This document shows, in pieces, positions 8,907-15,973 of a DNA stretch of 32,880 nucleotides. The position numbers were made by a program, and so were the translations under genes. The DNA lies in NCBI RefSeq assembly GCF_016888135.1, contig NZ_JACSWB010000152.1, positions 1 through 32,880 on the forward strand, written 5' to 3'. This DNA comes from Leptolyngbya sp. CCY15150 (GTDB lineage Bacteria; Cyanobacteriota; Cyanobacteriia; RECH01). The notes below the pieces were generated by a model. The model had not been told where the DNA came from. It saw only the letters and a list, made by a program, of their open reading frames with translations, and did no database searches. Numbering within the stretch: the first letter of the stretch is position 1; every line of letters starts with the position of its first letter.

Positions 8907-8948
8907 ACTCCTTTTGTCCAAACGTGACCCAAGAGAGACGATAGGAAC

Positions 8949-10493
8949 CTAGGCAAAATCGCGATCGAGTTGGCTAAAGCGATTGACCGGGAATGGCGTC
9001 GCCATAGCCTTTTGGTAGGTCGCTTCTATGGCTGGCACTAGGCGTTCGGCCTGACGAACTCGTTCAGCTCGGTAAGCTTCATACTCGGGTAAGAGCGATC
9101 GCAACTCAGCTAACAAATCGGCTTCATTCACCGTTACCACTTGCCCTTGATCTACGACCAATTGTCCATTCACAAAGACCTTGCGAATAGACTGCCCCCG
9201 TTCGGCATAAACCAAGTGAATGGGCAGATCAGCCTGGGGTGTAAAGCTTGTGGTGGTGAGATCATAGAGCACAATGTCAGCCTTTTTACCAGGAGCGATC
9301 GCTCCAATATCCTCTTGAAGTAAGGCTGAGCGTGCTCCACCTTGGGTTGCCCACGTCAACACATCCCGAGCCTTGGGATAGCGAGAATAATCAGACTGCG
9401 TGACGGAGTGGGTCAAGCCTGCTGCTTTAATCACATCAAACATATTAAAGGAGTCGTTTGAACTCATACCGTCTGAGCCAAGGGCAATGGTGACACCCGC
9501 ATCCATCAACTGGCGAATGGGCGCAATGCCGCTGCAGAGGCGGTGGTTGCTCACCACGTTATGAATAACCGTCGCTCCAGCTTCGGCAATTAACTCAATA
9601 TCGCGATTGGTGAGCCAAATACCATGGGCGATCGCCGTGCGATGGGTCAAAATACCGTGGGTCTTGGCATAGCTCACCACCGACTCTCCTTCCCCATAGA
9701 AGACCGGCCCCGTGACTGCCTGGGTACGGGTTTCTAGCATATGGGTATGAATCGGCAGATTAAAATCCGCAGATAGGTCAGCAATTTGGTGCATCAGATG
9801 AGGGGTGACTCGCTGGGGAGCTGAGGGAGCTAAGGCGAGGGTTAGGAGTCCATCGCGCTGATGCCAGGTTTGATAGAGATCTTTGAATAGGGAAATCCAA
9901 TCCTGATCTGACAATCCCTCTAAGTCCTCTAACTCTTGATGTAGATCAGCCGGCAAGAAATCGCCTAAAAACGGAATGGTTTGATGCAACGGTAGGTTGA
10001 TCGCATGGTGGGTGAGGCTCGCCCGCAGCCCCAGATCTAAATAAGCTTGAGCCACAGCGGCGAAAATCTCCGGTGTGATGTAGGGCATTTCAATCAGGTC
10101 ATCTTGAATCGTTGTTGCTCCCGACTTCACCTGTTCGAGGGCTCCCAACATCGTACGCAGGTAGCAAAGGCGTGGCGTTAGATGCTGTTGCTGCAGGGGT
10201 GGATAGGTATAGAGCATCCATAACTCTAAGGGCATAGACTCATAGCGCCCTTTTTCCAAGATTTCCACTGAGTGAGCATGGGCGTTGACAAACCCCGGAA
10301 TCAGCAACTGATGGGTGGCATCAATGACGTGGGTTTGAGCCGTGGGTGGCTCAAGGTTTGGCGCAACCTGAGTGATGCGATCGCCCTCCACTAGCACATC
10401 GACTTGTCGGGGTTGGAGATCAAGGGAACCATCTTCTTGGGGGGTGAACGGTAAAACCGTAGCATTTTGGATGAGATAGGAGGTTGCGACCAT
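8949..10493 (-). CDS. ATZ/TRZ-type metal-dependent amidohydrolase (deaminase/hydrolase)
   Basis: A 514-residue enzyme of the amidohydrolase superfamily, in the branch with guanine, SAH/MTA and s-triazine deaminases. The mononuclear metal site is complete: H72 and H74 (NAHAHS), H249 with H251 and E254 (IHTHMLE), H290 (AIAHG) and D341 (LGSDGMSSND). The C-terminal GAIAPGKKADIVLYDL segment is the family signature for the composite beta-sandwich. No signal peptide is seen, so it is cytoplasmic. It lies 74 bp downstream of the MocR-type regulator on the same strand, so the two are probably one operon and the regulator may respond to its substrate or product. Substrate cannot be told from sequence. 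A purine, pterin or triazine-like ring with an exocyclic amine is most likely. No strong Shine-Dalgarno precedes the ATG. Confidence 0.85.
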   Translation of the reverse strand: MVATSYLIQNATVLPFTPQEDGSLDLQPRQVDVLVEGDRITQVAPNLEPPTAQTHVIDATHQLLIPGFVNAHAHSVEILEKGRYESMPLELWMLYTYPPLQQQHLTPRLCYLRTMLGALEQVKSGATTIQDDLIEMPYITPEIFAAVAQAYLDLGLRASLTHHAINLPLHQTIPFLGDFLPADLHQELEDLEGLSDQDWISLFKDLYQTWHQRDGLLTLALAPSAPQRVTPHLMHQIADLSADFNLPIHTHMLETRTQAVTGPVFYGEGESVVSYAKTHGILTHRTAIAHGIWLTNRDIELIAEAGATVIHNVVSNHRLCSGIAPIRQLMDAGVTIALGSDGMSSNDSFNMFDVIKAAGLTHSVTQSDYSRYPKARDVLTWATQGGARSALLQEDIGAIAPGKKADIVLYDLTTTSFTPQADLPIHLVYAERGQSIRKVFVNGQLVVDQGQVVTVNEADLLAELRSLLPEYEAYRAERVRQAERLVPAIEATYQKAMATPFPVNRFSQLDRDFA

Positions 10494-10567
10494 GGGGATT
10501 GCACCGGTTGATAGAAGGTTTCAGCCATCATCGATCGCAGGGGGACATTACGCAAGCGTTATTTCTC

Positions 10568-12037
10568 CTAGAAAGGTTGGCTGAGCATGGTCATAGCCAG
10601 TTGCTTCTTGGCCAGATAGCCGATTGTGCGCATGGCTTGATCCACGTCTTCTGTCCAAGGCAAGGAGCAATTGAGGCGGAAACAGTTGGTATAGCCGCTG
10701 GATGCAGAGAAAATGACGCCAGGAGCAATGCTAATGTTTTGAGCCAGGGCCTCTTCATAAAGCTGCAGCGAGTCGAACTCAGGGGGCAGCTCTAGCCACA
10801 GCACATGACCGCCATTGGGGCGAGTTACCTTGGTTTCTGCAGGAAAATAGTCGCAGATCGCCTGGGTCATTTGGGCTGTTTGCATCTGATATTTGCGTCG
10901 CAACTGTCGTAGATGGCGATCATAACCACCGTTAGCCAGAAAAGCTGCCAGGGTAAGCTGGGGGGCGATCGCTGTCGTTTGGTTCAAGACCCACTTGAGT
11001 TGCTCCACTTTGGCCTGATAGCGACCTGCGATCGCCCAGCCAATCCGCATTCCCGGCGACAGTGTTTTGCTACAGGAAGCGCAGTACAGGACTAGGCCGC
11101 TGCGATCGAAGGCTTTGATAGCTTTTGGGCGGCTACCTTCAAAATAAAGATCGCCGTAAATATCATCTTCAATCAACGGCATATCGTAGCGCTCTAGCAA
11201 GTCGGCCAACTGCTTTTTCTTGGCATCGCCCATGCAGGTGCCCAGGGGATTGCTAAAGTTGGATACCAGCACACAGGCGGTAATCTGCTGACGCTGCATC
11301 GCCATCTCTAAGTAATCCAACGATAGGCCATCCCGAGGATGGGTTGGCAGCTCTAGAACCTTGAGATGCAGCATTTCCAGAGCTTCAAGCAGCCCGTAGT
11401 AGGTAGGCGATTCGATAGCAACGGTGTCTCCCGGCTGCGTCACGGCGCGCAACGACAGATAGACCGCCTCAAAGGTGCCGTTGGTGGTTACAATCTGATC
11501 TGGATTAATGGAACACCCTGCCGTGAGCATGCGCTTGGCCACCTCGCGACGCAGCTCAACACAGCCCGGCGGCGCATCATAGGAATGGGCCTTGGCGGAA
11601 TGCTGGCGCAACACTTGCCCCATGAGGCGATTGAGGGCATTGAGGGGTAGGTGCTCAGCCACGGGTACCGCCGCCCCCAGCTTCAAAATCTTTGGATCCT
11701 GGATGGCGTGCATTAAGCGAAAGGTGAGGGAGTTGTCGATATCATAGACACGCTTGGGTGGATCCGTCGTTGCTGGCTCCTGAGGCTGCTGTAGGGCAGT
11801 TTGCCGCACGTAGTAACCCGACTGCGGGCGAGCACAGATCATGCCCCGATCCTCCAAAACCCGATAGGCTTCTAGCACGGTCGAGATGCTCACCGAAAGC
11901 TGTTCTCGCAGTTTGCGAACAGAGGGCAGGCGATCGCCCGGTTTCAGAGTCCCTTCATAAATCAGGGTTTCTAGGCGGTCTGCCACCTGCTCATACAAAC
12001 TTTTGTCAGATTCTAGATTGAGGGGAGTCATTGCCAT
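10568..12037 (-). CDS. MocR/GabR-type transcriptional regulator (GntR wHTH + aminotransferase domain)
   Basis: A 489-residue fusion protein. Residues about 10-80 are a GntR winged helix-turn-helix (SLYEQVADRLETLIYEG, then GDRLPSVRKLREQLSVS). Residues about 100-480 are a fold-type I aminotransferase domain with the PLP lysine K324 in CSKTLSPGMRIGW, plus N263 (SNFSNPLG) and the EDDIYGDL block. Such proteins are usually PLP-dependent regulators, not active aminotransferases. The start at 12037 has AAGG upstream. An in-frame ATG two codons later is nearly equal. A TACAGTT-based dyad 50-75 bp upstream suggests autoregulation. The neighbour downstream is an amidohydrolase, a plausible target of control. 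Confidence 0.9.
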   Translation of the reverse strand: MAMTPLNLESDKSLYEQVADRLETLIYEGTLKPGDRLPSVRKLREQLSVSISTVLEAYRVLEDRGMICARPQSGYYVRQTALQQPQEPATTDPPKRVYDIDNSLTFRLMHAIQDPKILKLGAAVPVAEHLPLNALNRLMGQVLRQHSAKAHSYDAPPGCVELRREVAKRMLTAGCSINPDQIVTTNGTFEAVYLSLRAVTQPGDTVAIESPTYYGLLEALEMLHLKVLELPTHPRDGLSLDYLEMAMQRQQITACVLVSNFSNPLGTCMGDAKKKQLADLLERYDMPLIEDDIYGDLYFEGSRPKAIKAFDRSGLVLYCASCSKTLSPGMRIGWAIAGRYQAKVEQLKWVLNQTTAIAPQLTLAAFLANGGYDRHLRQLRRKYQMQTAQMTQAICDYFPAETKVTRPNGGHVLWLELPPEFDSLQLYEEALAQNISIAPGVIFSASSGYTNCFRLNCSLPWTEDVDQAMRTIGYLAKKQLAMTMLSQPF

Positions 12038-12061
12038 AGCTAGTACCTTGAGAAGGAACAG

Positions 12062-12111
12062 TACAGTTGGGAGCGATCGCTACCAATACAGTTTTGTTTT
12101 TGCAAACTGTA
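12062..12111 (-). promoter_or_regulatory. Candidate operator of the MocR-type regulator
   Basis: Three copies of TACAGTT occur within 50 bp just upstream of the regulator start: 12062-12068 and 12087-12094 in direct order and 12104-12111 inverted. The last two form a perfect 8-bp dyad TACAGTTT-N9-AAACTGTA. Mixed direct and inverted half-sites of this sort are known for MocR-family operators. Binding is inferred from position. Confidence 0.45.
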
Positions 12112-12575
12112 CCCATAACAATTTAGCAGAACTGCATCTGTTTGGTTTAGATGTAACACAGCATACTAGATTCATACCGCTGATGGATAGGAACACCGTC
12201 TAGACCAGCAGCGATCGCTACCTGAGGAGAGACAACAGGATGAATCGATCCTTCCATCGAAATTACTCATGAATGCCATCGGATTTTTCGGTTGATCTCT
12301 TATTCCAGCCTCAGTAAGGTGAGGGCAACAGTATCTGACCTTCACTCAAATCTATAGGTCAAAACGTCCTATCTATTGGATGTGTAGGCACTGAGCCGCG
12401 CTGTTTTTATTCGATCTTGAACCTGTAGGCAATACTCTCGATTCAGCACAGGTGGTGCTGGAAAGCTGATATGGCAGATTTTGGTTATATCTAGCTTCTA
12501 GCAACCACAGTCGCCCAGTGTTTTCCAATGCTGGATATGTTTTCCATCCCTTTACGAAGTCTTTAGGAGGACGCG
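12112..12575. other. Intergenic region, nothing distinctive
   Basis: This stretch lies between divergently read genes. I see only a weak 6-bp hairpin (CAGCAC, 5-nt loop, GTGCTG) near 12445 and the strong Shine-Dalgarno of the next gene at its right end. No reading frame is convincing. Confidence 0.4.
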
Positions 12576-12869
12576 ATGAACCCCGATCATGTCACCGCTC
12601 GCAATCAATTAGAGTCCTTATACAACGAGAAGATCGCACAACGCCCCCGGGTCACCCTCTGGTCTAAAATTATTCGTCCTGTGGTGTCTGATTGGGGATC
12701 TGGAATCCTTAAATTTCTGCTAGGCAGCCATGATCCTGTAATTTCAGAGCGGATCGATAAAAATGGACAAGGTATCTATGAAATTTATGATCCCATCACT
12801 CGCGATCGCATGACCTGTCACTCTGAACAAGAAGTGCGCGCTTGGCTAGAGCAACGATACTATCAGTAA
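12576..12869 (+). CDS. Small conserved-looking hypothetical protein (97 aa)
   Basis: AGGAGG lies eight bases before the ATG, one of the best ribosome-binding sites in the window, which supports a real gene. The 97-residue product is basic at its N-terminus and ends in a segment resembling many small cyanobacterial proteins: RIDKNGQGIYEIYDP, then SEQEVRAWLEQRYY. That segment is likely a compact beta-hairpin plus helix. No catalytic motif, signal peptide or membrane span is evident. The function is unknown. The stop codon is part of the target duplication of the MITE that follows (12866-12873), so the insertion landed right at the gene end and left the frame intact. Confidence 0.75.
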   Translation: MNPDHVTARNQLESLYNEKIAQRPRVTLWSKIIRPVVSDWGSGILKFLLGSHDPVISERIDKNGQGIYEIYDPITRDRMTCHSEQEVRAWLEQRYYQ

Positions 12870-13025
12870 ACGAGGCGTTGCTGAATGAGGCTAGGAAATT
12901 GGAACGTGAGCAAGATGCTTACACGCACAACCCATTCACCATCAAGGTCGTGTGAGCGTTTCGCTCACGGTTTCTTAGCACAAATCACCTATTGATTCAG
13001 CAATTCAGCAACTCCCGGTAAACGA
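12866..13025. mobile_element. MITE-like element, copy 3, with 8-bp target duplication
   Basis: The element runs from GGCGTTGCTGAAT (12874) to ATTCAGCAACTCC (ending about 13015-13017). The octamer GTAAACGA is present on both sides (12866-12873, 13018-13025). The interior differs from the other copies and includes a perfect hairpin GTGAGCG-TTT-CGCTCAC (12952-12968). The right end seems partly duplicated (ATTCAGCA twice). A fragment similar to its interior occurs at about 757-780. Confidence 0.75.
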
Positions 13026-13103
13026 CAGGGCAACAGATACTAGGATAGGGTGAGCGTGAGTGTCTGGCTTACAGTTCGCTAGCGCCAACTCTACCGTGAT
13101 TTA

Positions 13104-13251
13104 GTATCCAGGCATTGCTGAATCGATAGATAATTTGCCCTCATCCCCAACCCTTTTCCCCAGGGAGAAGGGAGCTAGAACTCCTGTTCCCTTTCCCTAG
13201 GGAGAGGGCAGATTGAGCCATTCATACTTGATTCAGCAACGCCGGTATCCA
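13104..13251. mobile_element. MITE-like element, copy 4, with 7-bp target duplication
   Basis: The element at 13111-13243 has ends GGCATTGCTGAATC and GATTCAGCAACGCC and carries the GCCCTCATCCCCAACCC block and nested palindromes (for example CCCTTTTCCCC/AGGGAGAAGGG). GTATCCA flanks it at 13104-13110 and 13245-13251. It is the intact reference for the interrupted copy at 15733: here GGGAGCTAGAACTCCTG is continuous. Confidence 0.8.
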
Positions 13252-13274
13252 GATGCCTATTCTGGACGCCTAGG

Positions 13275-15221
13275 TTACGATGCTCGTCCTCGTACTGGAA
13301 TCTTGATAGTAAACACCGTTCCTTGCCCTAATCCTGACTGACAGGTTAAGGTACCTTGGTGCTGTTCTGTAATAATTTGGTAGCTGATAGCTAAGCCTAA
13401 ACCGGTTCCCTTGCCAATGGGCTTGGTTGTGAAAAAGGGATCAAAGAGCTTGCTGGCGATGCTATCTGGAATTCCAGATCCATTGTCGGCAATTGTGACC
13501 AGCACAGCATGGTCGGCAAGACAGCGAGTTTGAATATGAATGCTGGGAGGATCATGGTCTCTAGAGCAATCTTTCCTCGGCTCAGGTTTGCTCATCGTTG
13601 AGGCTTGGGGAGATCCTAGAGCAATCCGTTCTTCTAGGGCATCAATGGCATTACTAAGAATATTCATAAAGACTTGGTTGATTTGACCGCCATAGCACTC
13701 GATGAACGGAATATCGCCGTAGTTTTTGATGATTGCGATCGCCTCCCGATTGGATTGAGCCTTGAGCCGGCTATTGAGAATTAACAGGGTACTGTCTAGG
13801 CCTTGATGAAGGTCGAAGGGTTTCTTTTCAGATTCATGCAAGCGTGAAAAGAGCCGCAGAGATAACACAATACTGTTAATGCGTTCAGCCCCAACTTGTA
13901 GAGACTGTAAAACTTTAGGCAGATCCTCTTGGAGGAAGTCTAAATCGATGGTTGAAATTTGCTGCTGCAGGTTGGCGCTGGGCTGGGGTAGTTCGGCTTG
14001 ATAGGCAGATAGTAAGGTGAGTAAATCGTTGGTATATTGCTTAACGTGGCTGATATTGCCGTAAATAAAACTAACAGGATTGTTAATTTCATGGGCGACT
14101 CCGGCAACCAGTTGCCCTAGAGAGGACATTTTTTCTGTTTGAATAAGTTGAGCTTGGGCTTGACGCAGATTGCCTAAAGCTTTTTGCAGTTCTTGGTTTT
14201 GGGCTTCTGTCGTCTGAGCGGCTTTTGTTAAATCATGGGTATATTCTTGAATGCGCTGAATGAGATTATTCAGGGCCTGCGCCAGCCAGCCAATCTCATC
14301 ATGACTTGCAATCGGTGCTCGCAGGGTAAAATCTGCCTCAGTGGCAACCCGTTGGGCAATGTGGGTTACCTGTTCTAAGGGTTGGGCGATCGCCCGTGTG
14401 GTGCGAAGGGCTAATCCTCCGGCTACGGCTGCGGACAAGATCATACTCAGCACAATGATCAGCTTCTCCAACCCTTGGGCATCTTCCATTTCAACCGTGC
14501 CTTCCAGCTCTTGCTGCTGAGCCGTTTGGGTCAACTGGATGACTTGAGTATGCATCTCATCTATCTGGGCAGCTCTTGTGCCTGAGACCAGGTCTGTGAG
14601 ATTAGCTTGGGCAATGGCTTGCTCGGGCTGCGATCGCGCCTCTATTAAGGCTTGAACTGCTGAGTTAAGGTCTGCCTCGTAGGTTTTCAGAGCTTGTGCA
14701 TAGTCGTTGAGGATGTTGGTCATCACCTCTGGTGGTGCGGCGAACCAGGTAGGGTTGTTGTCTAAAAATGAGGTTAGGGCAAGCTGATTGGTTTCGACCT
14801 GGGATACGGCGGCTTGAAACTGAACCCAATGATCTTGATAGGGTTGATCGGTGTGAACCGCAAGGTCTAGGGCCAAGCTCTGAACTTGTGCGCTCTTGCC
14901 CGCTATTTCTAGCTGTCCTAAAAGTAAGGACTGGGTTTGCGCGTCTAAGAGCTGCGTGATTGCCTGCCCCTGATAATAATCGGCAAGCACCAAACCTAAG
15001 AGTGAGCCGGTTAAGCCAATCCCAATTGACCAGAAATAGCCAATGCCAATTTTCTGGTACATTCGCCAGTTACGAACCTGTAACAATCGCTGAGGAAATC
15101 GCGCTCGGTTCGGAGATAGGATTAACGCTGAAGATGTAGAGGATGGTTGTACAGAAAGGCGGTTTTCAGTTCCTTGGGCATCCTGCGATCGCTCCTGCAT
15201 TCCTTTAGATTTGAGATCCAT
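13275..15221 (-). CDS. Membrane-bound sensor histidine kinase (HAMP, HisKA, HATPase)
   Basis: The start is taken at the ATG at 15221 (648 residues), which has AGGA in front. The frame extends ten codons further only through a TTG. Order of parts: basic cytoplasmic N-tail, TM1 about 58-80, an extracytoplasmic all-helical sensor region of about 170 residues, TM2 about 254-274, HAMP about 275-325, a coiled coil, then the kinase core with the phospho-acceptor His377 in [18 protein letters not shown]1 and G2 ATP-binding boxes follow ([32 protein letters not shown]). It should autophosphorylate in response to an external signal and pass phosphate to a response regulator that is not in the window. 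No adjacent regulator makes it an orphan kinase. Confidence 0.9.
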   Translation of the reverse strand: MDLKSKGMQERSQDAQGTENRLSVQPSSTSSALILSPNRARFPQRLLQVRNWRMYQKIGIGYFWSIGIGLTGSLLGLVLADYYQGQAITQLLDAQTQSLLLGQLEIAGKSAQVQSLALDLAVHTDQPYQDHWVQFQAAVSQVETNQLALTSFLDNNPTWFAAPPEVMTNILNDYAQALKTYEADLNSAVQALIEARSQPEQAIAQANLTDLVSGTRAAQIDEMHTQVIQLTQTAQQQELEGTVEMEDAQGLEKLIIVLSMILSAAVAGGLALRTTRAIAQPLEQVTHIAQRVATEADFTLRAPIASHDEIGWLAQALNNLIQRIQEYTHDLTKAAQTTEAQNQELQKALGNLRQAQAQLIQTEKMSSLGQLVAGVAHEINNPVSFIYGNISHVKQYTNDLLTLLSAYQAELPQPSANLQQQISTIDLDFLQEDLPKVLQSLQVGAERINSIVLSLRLFSRLHESEKKPFDLHQGLDSTLLILNSRLKAQSNREAIAIIKNYGDIPFIECYGGQINQVFMNILSNAIDALEERIALGSPQASTMSKPEPRKDCSRDHDPPSIHIQTRCLADHAVLVTIADNGSGIPDSIASKLFDPFFTTKPIGKGTGLGLAISYQIITEQHQGTLTCQSGLGQGTVFTIKIPVRGRAS

Positions 15222-15597
15222 GTCATCCTGCGGATGTGCCAAAACACACAATAATTACGATTTCAAGACTACTATTCCCAGTTCATCGTTAACATTGTTC
15301 ATCGTTAACGTTTTCAATCAGAGCATTTTCTGTTGAGATAAAGGGAATGGCGGCGTATGAAGCTTTTCGTCAGGGACTGGTTGGGGTAGGATGATGAGGG
15401 CGATAGGGTCTACTACTTGAGCGTTGTTTGCCCATGATAGACCATAGGGTCTGGCAGGCACACGACGTGAGAGTCTAGACCAAACCAAATCATAGCAAAT
15501 TCATTGCCATATCCCCACAGATGAATCTGATTTCCGACAGGTCTTATGGATGGGAACGATTCTTGCGGCTGAAGTAGCCTCATTCGGCAACGCCCTT

Positions 15598-15718
15598 GAA
15601 GGAGCGGTGTTGCTGAACTGGAAGATGAACCTTTAGTTACAGAATTTGAAGCACAGAATCTGAAGCTCCGGGCAACATGTTGCGGAATCATACCGCCGTT
15701 CAGCATTGCTGAAGGAGT
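15598..15718. mobile_element. MITE-like element, copy 5 (105 bp), inverted relative to copy 1
   Basis: The element at 15606-15710 begins GGTGTTGCTGAAC and ends GTTCAGCATTGCT. GAAGGAGC (15598-15605) and GAAGGAGT (15711-15718) flank it, a 7/8 target duplication. Read on the minus strand its interior GCGGTATGATTCCGCAAC matches copy 1 at 812-900, so these two form a subgroup. Confidence 0.7.
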
Positions 15719-15724
15719 GGTATG

Positions 15725-15961
15725 CATCTGGGGGTATTGCTGAATTGATAGATGATTTGCCCTCATCCCCAACCCTTCTCCCCAGGGAGAAGGGAGCTAG
15801 GCTCTGTTTTAAAACCTGCTAAACCCCTTGATTTTTCGTACGAGAGAATCAGGGTTTGGATGAGTTTTAAAACACGCCCTAGAACTCCTGTCCCCTCTCT
15901 CTAGGGCTAGGGTGAGGGTGGATTGAGCCATTCATACTTGTTTCAGCAACGCCCATCTGGG
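15725..15961. mobile_element. MITE-like element, copy 6 (221 bp), interrupted by another element
   Basis: The element at 15733-15953 has ends GGTATTGCTGAAT and TTTCAGCAACGCC and the perfect target duplication CATCTGGG (15725-15732, 15954-15961). Removing the nested insertion restores a copy of about 139 bp that closely follows the one at 13111-13243. It lies 22 bp to the right of copy 5. Confidence 0.8.
15797..15882. mobile_element. Second, nested MITE (about 79 bp) inside copy 6
   Basis: The insertion at 15800-15878 starts GGCTCTGTTTTAAAAC and ends with the inverse of GGCGTGTTTTAAAAC. The two arms are near-complementary up to a central CGTACG (15837-15842). CTA (or CTAG) is duplicated at 15797 and 15879. 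The uninterrupted sister at 13111 reads straight through GAGCTAGAACTCC, proving insertion. GG ends and a CTAG-type target are typical of IS5-family-mobilised elements, so that family is a candidate helper. Confidence 0.8.
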
Positions 15962-15973
15962 ATGGTGACTAAA

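Larger units (their letters stand above)
8439..8948. other. Intergenic region between cupS and the amidohydrolase gene
   Basis: Convergent genes meet here. The stretch holds a 13-bp perfect hairpin (8590-8622) and one MITE-like element (8755-8898). No coding frame is credible. A 62-codon minus-strand frame across 8733-8921 is made of the repeat. Confidence 0.5.
15222..15973. other. Intergenic region filled with repeats
   Basis: Just upstream of the kinase gene, GTTCATCGTTAAC occurs twice in direct order (15281-15293, 15297-15309), a possible regulator site. From about 15580 onwards the stretch is repeats: a right-end fragment near 15584 (ATTCGGCAACGCC), one MITE copy at 15606-15710 and another at 15733-15953 that is itself interrupted. 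A 119-codon minus-strand frame here is repeat-derived and not a gene. Confidence 0.55.

Noticed and set aside
8733-8921. 62-codon minus-strand frame
   Set aside because: It coincides with MITE copy 2. The GGG/CCC-rich palindromes give an artificial peptide.
15413-15772. 119-codon minus-strand frame
   Set aside because: Its sequence is composed largely of two MITE copies. It is compositionally unlike a gene.
12866-15961. CRISPR array suggested by clustered repeats
   Set aside because: Repeats are few, unevenly spaced, of several types and flanked by target duplications. No cas gene is nearby.
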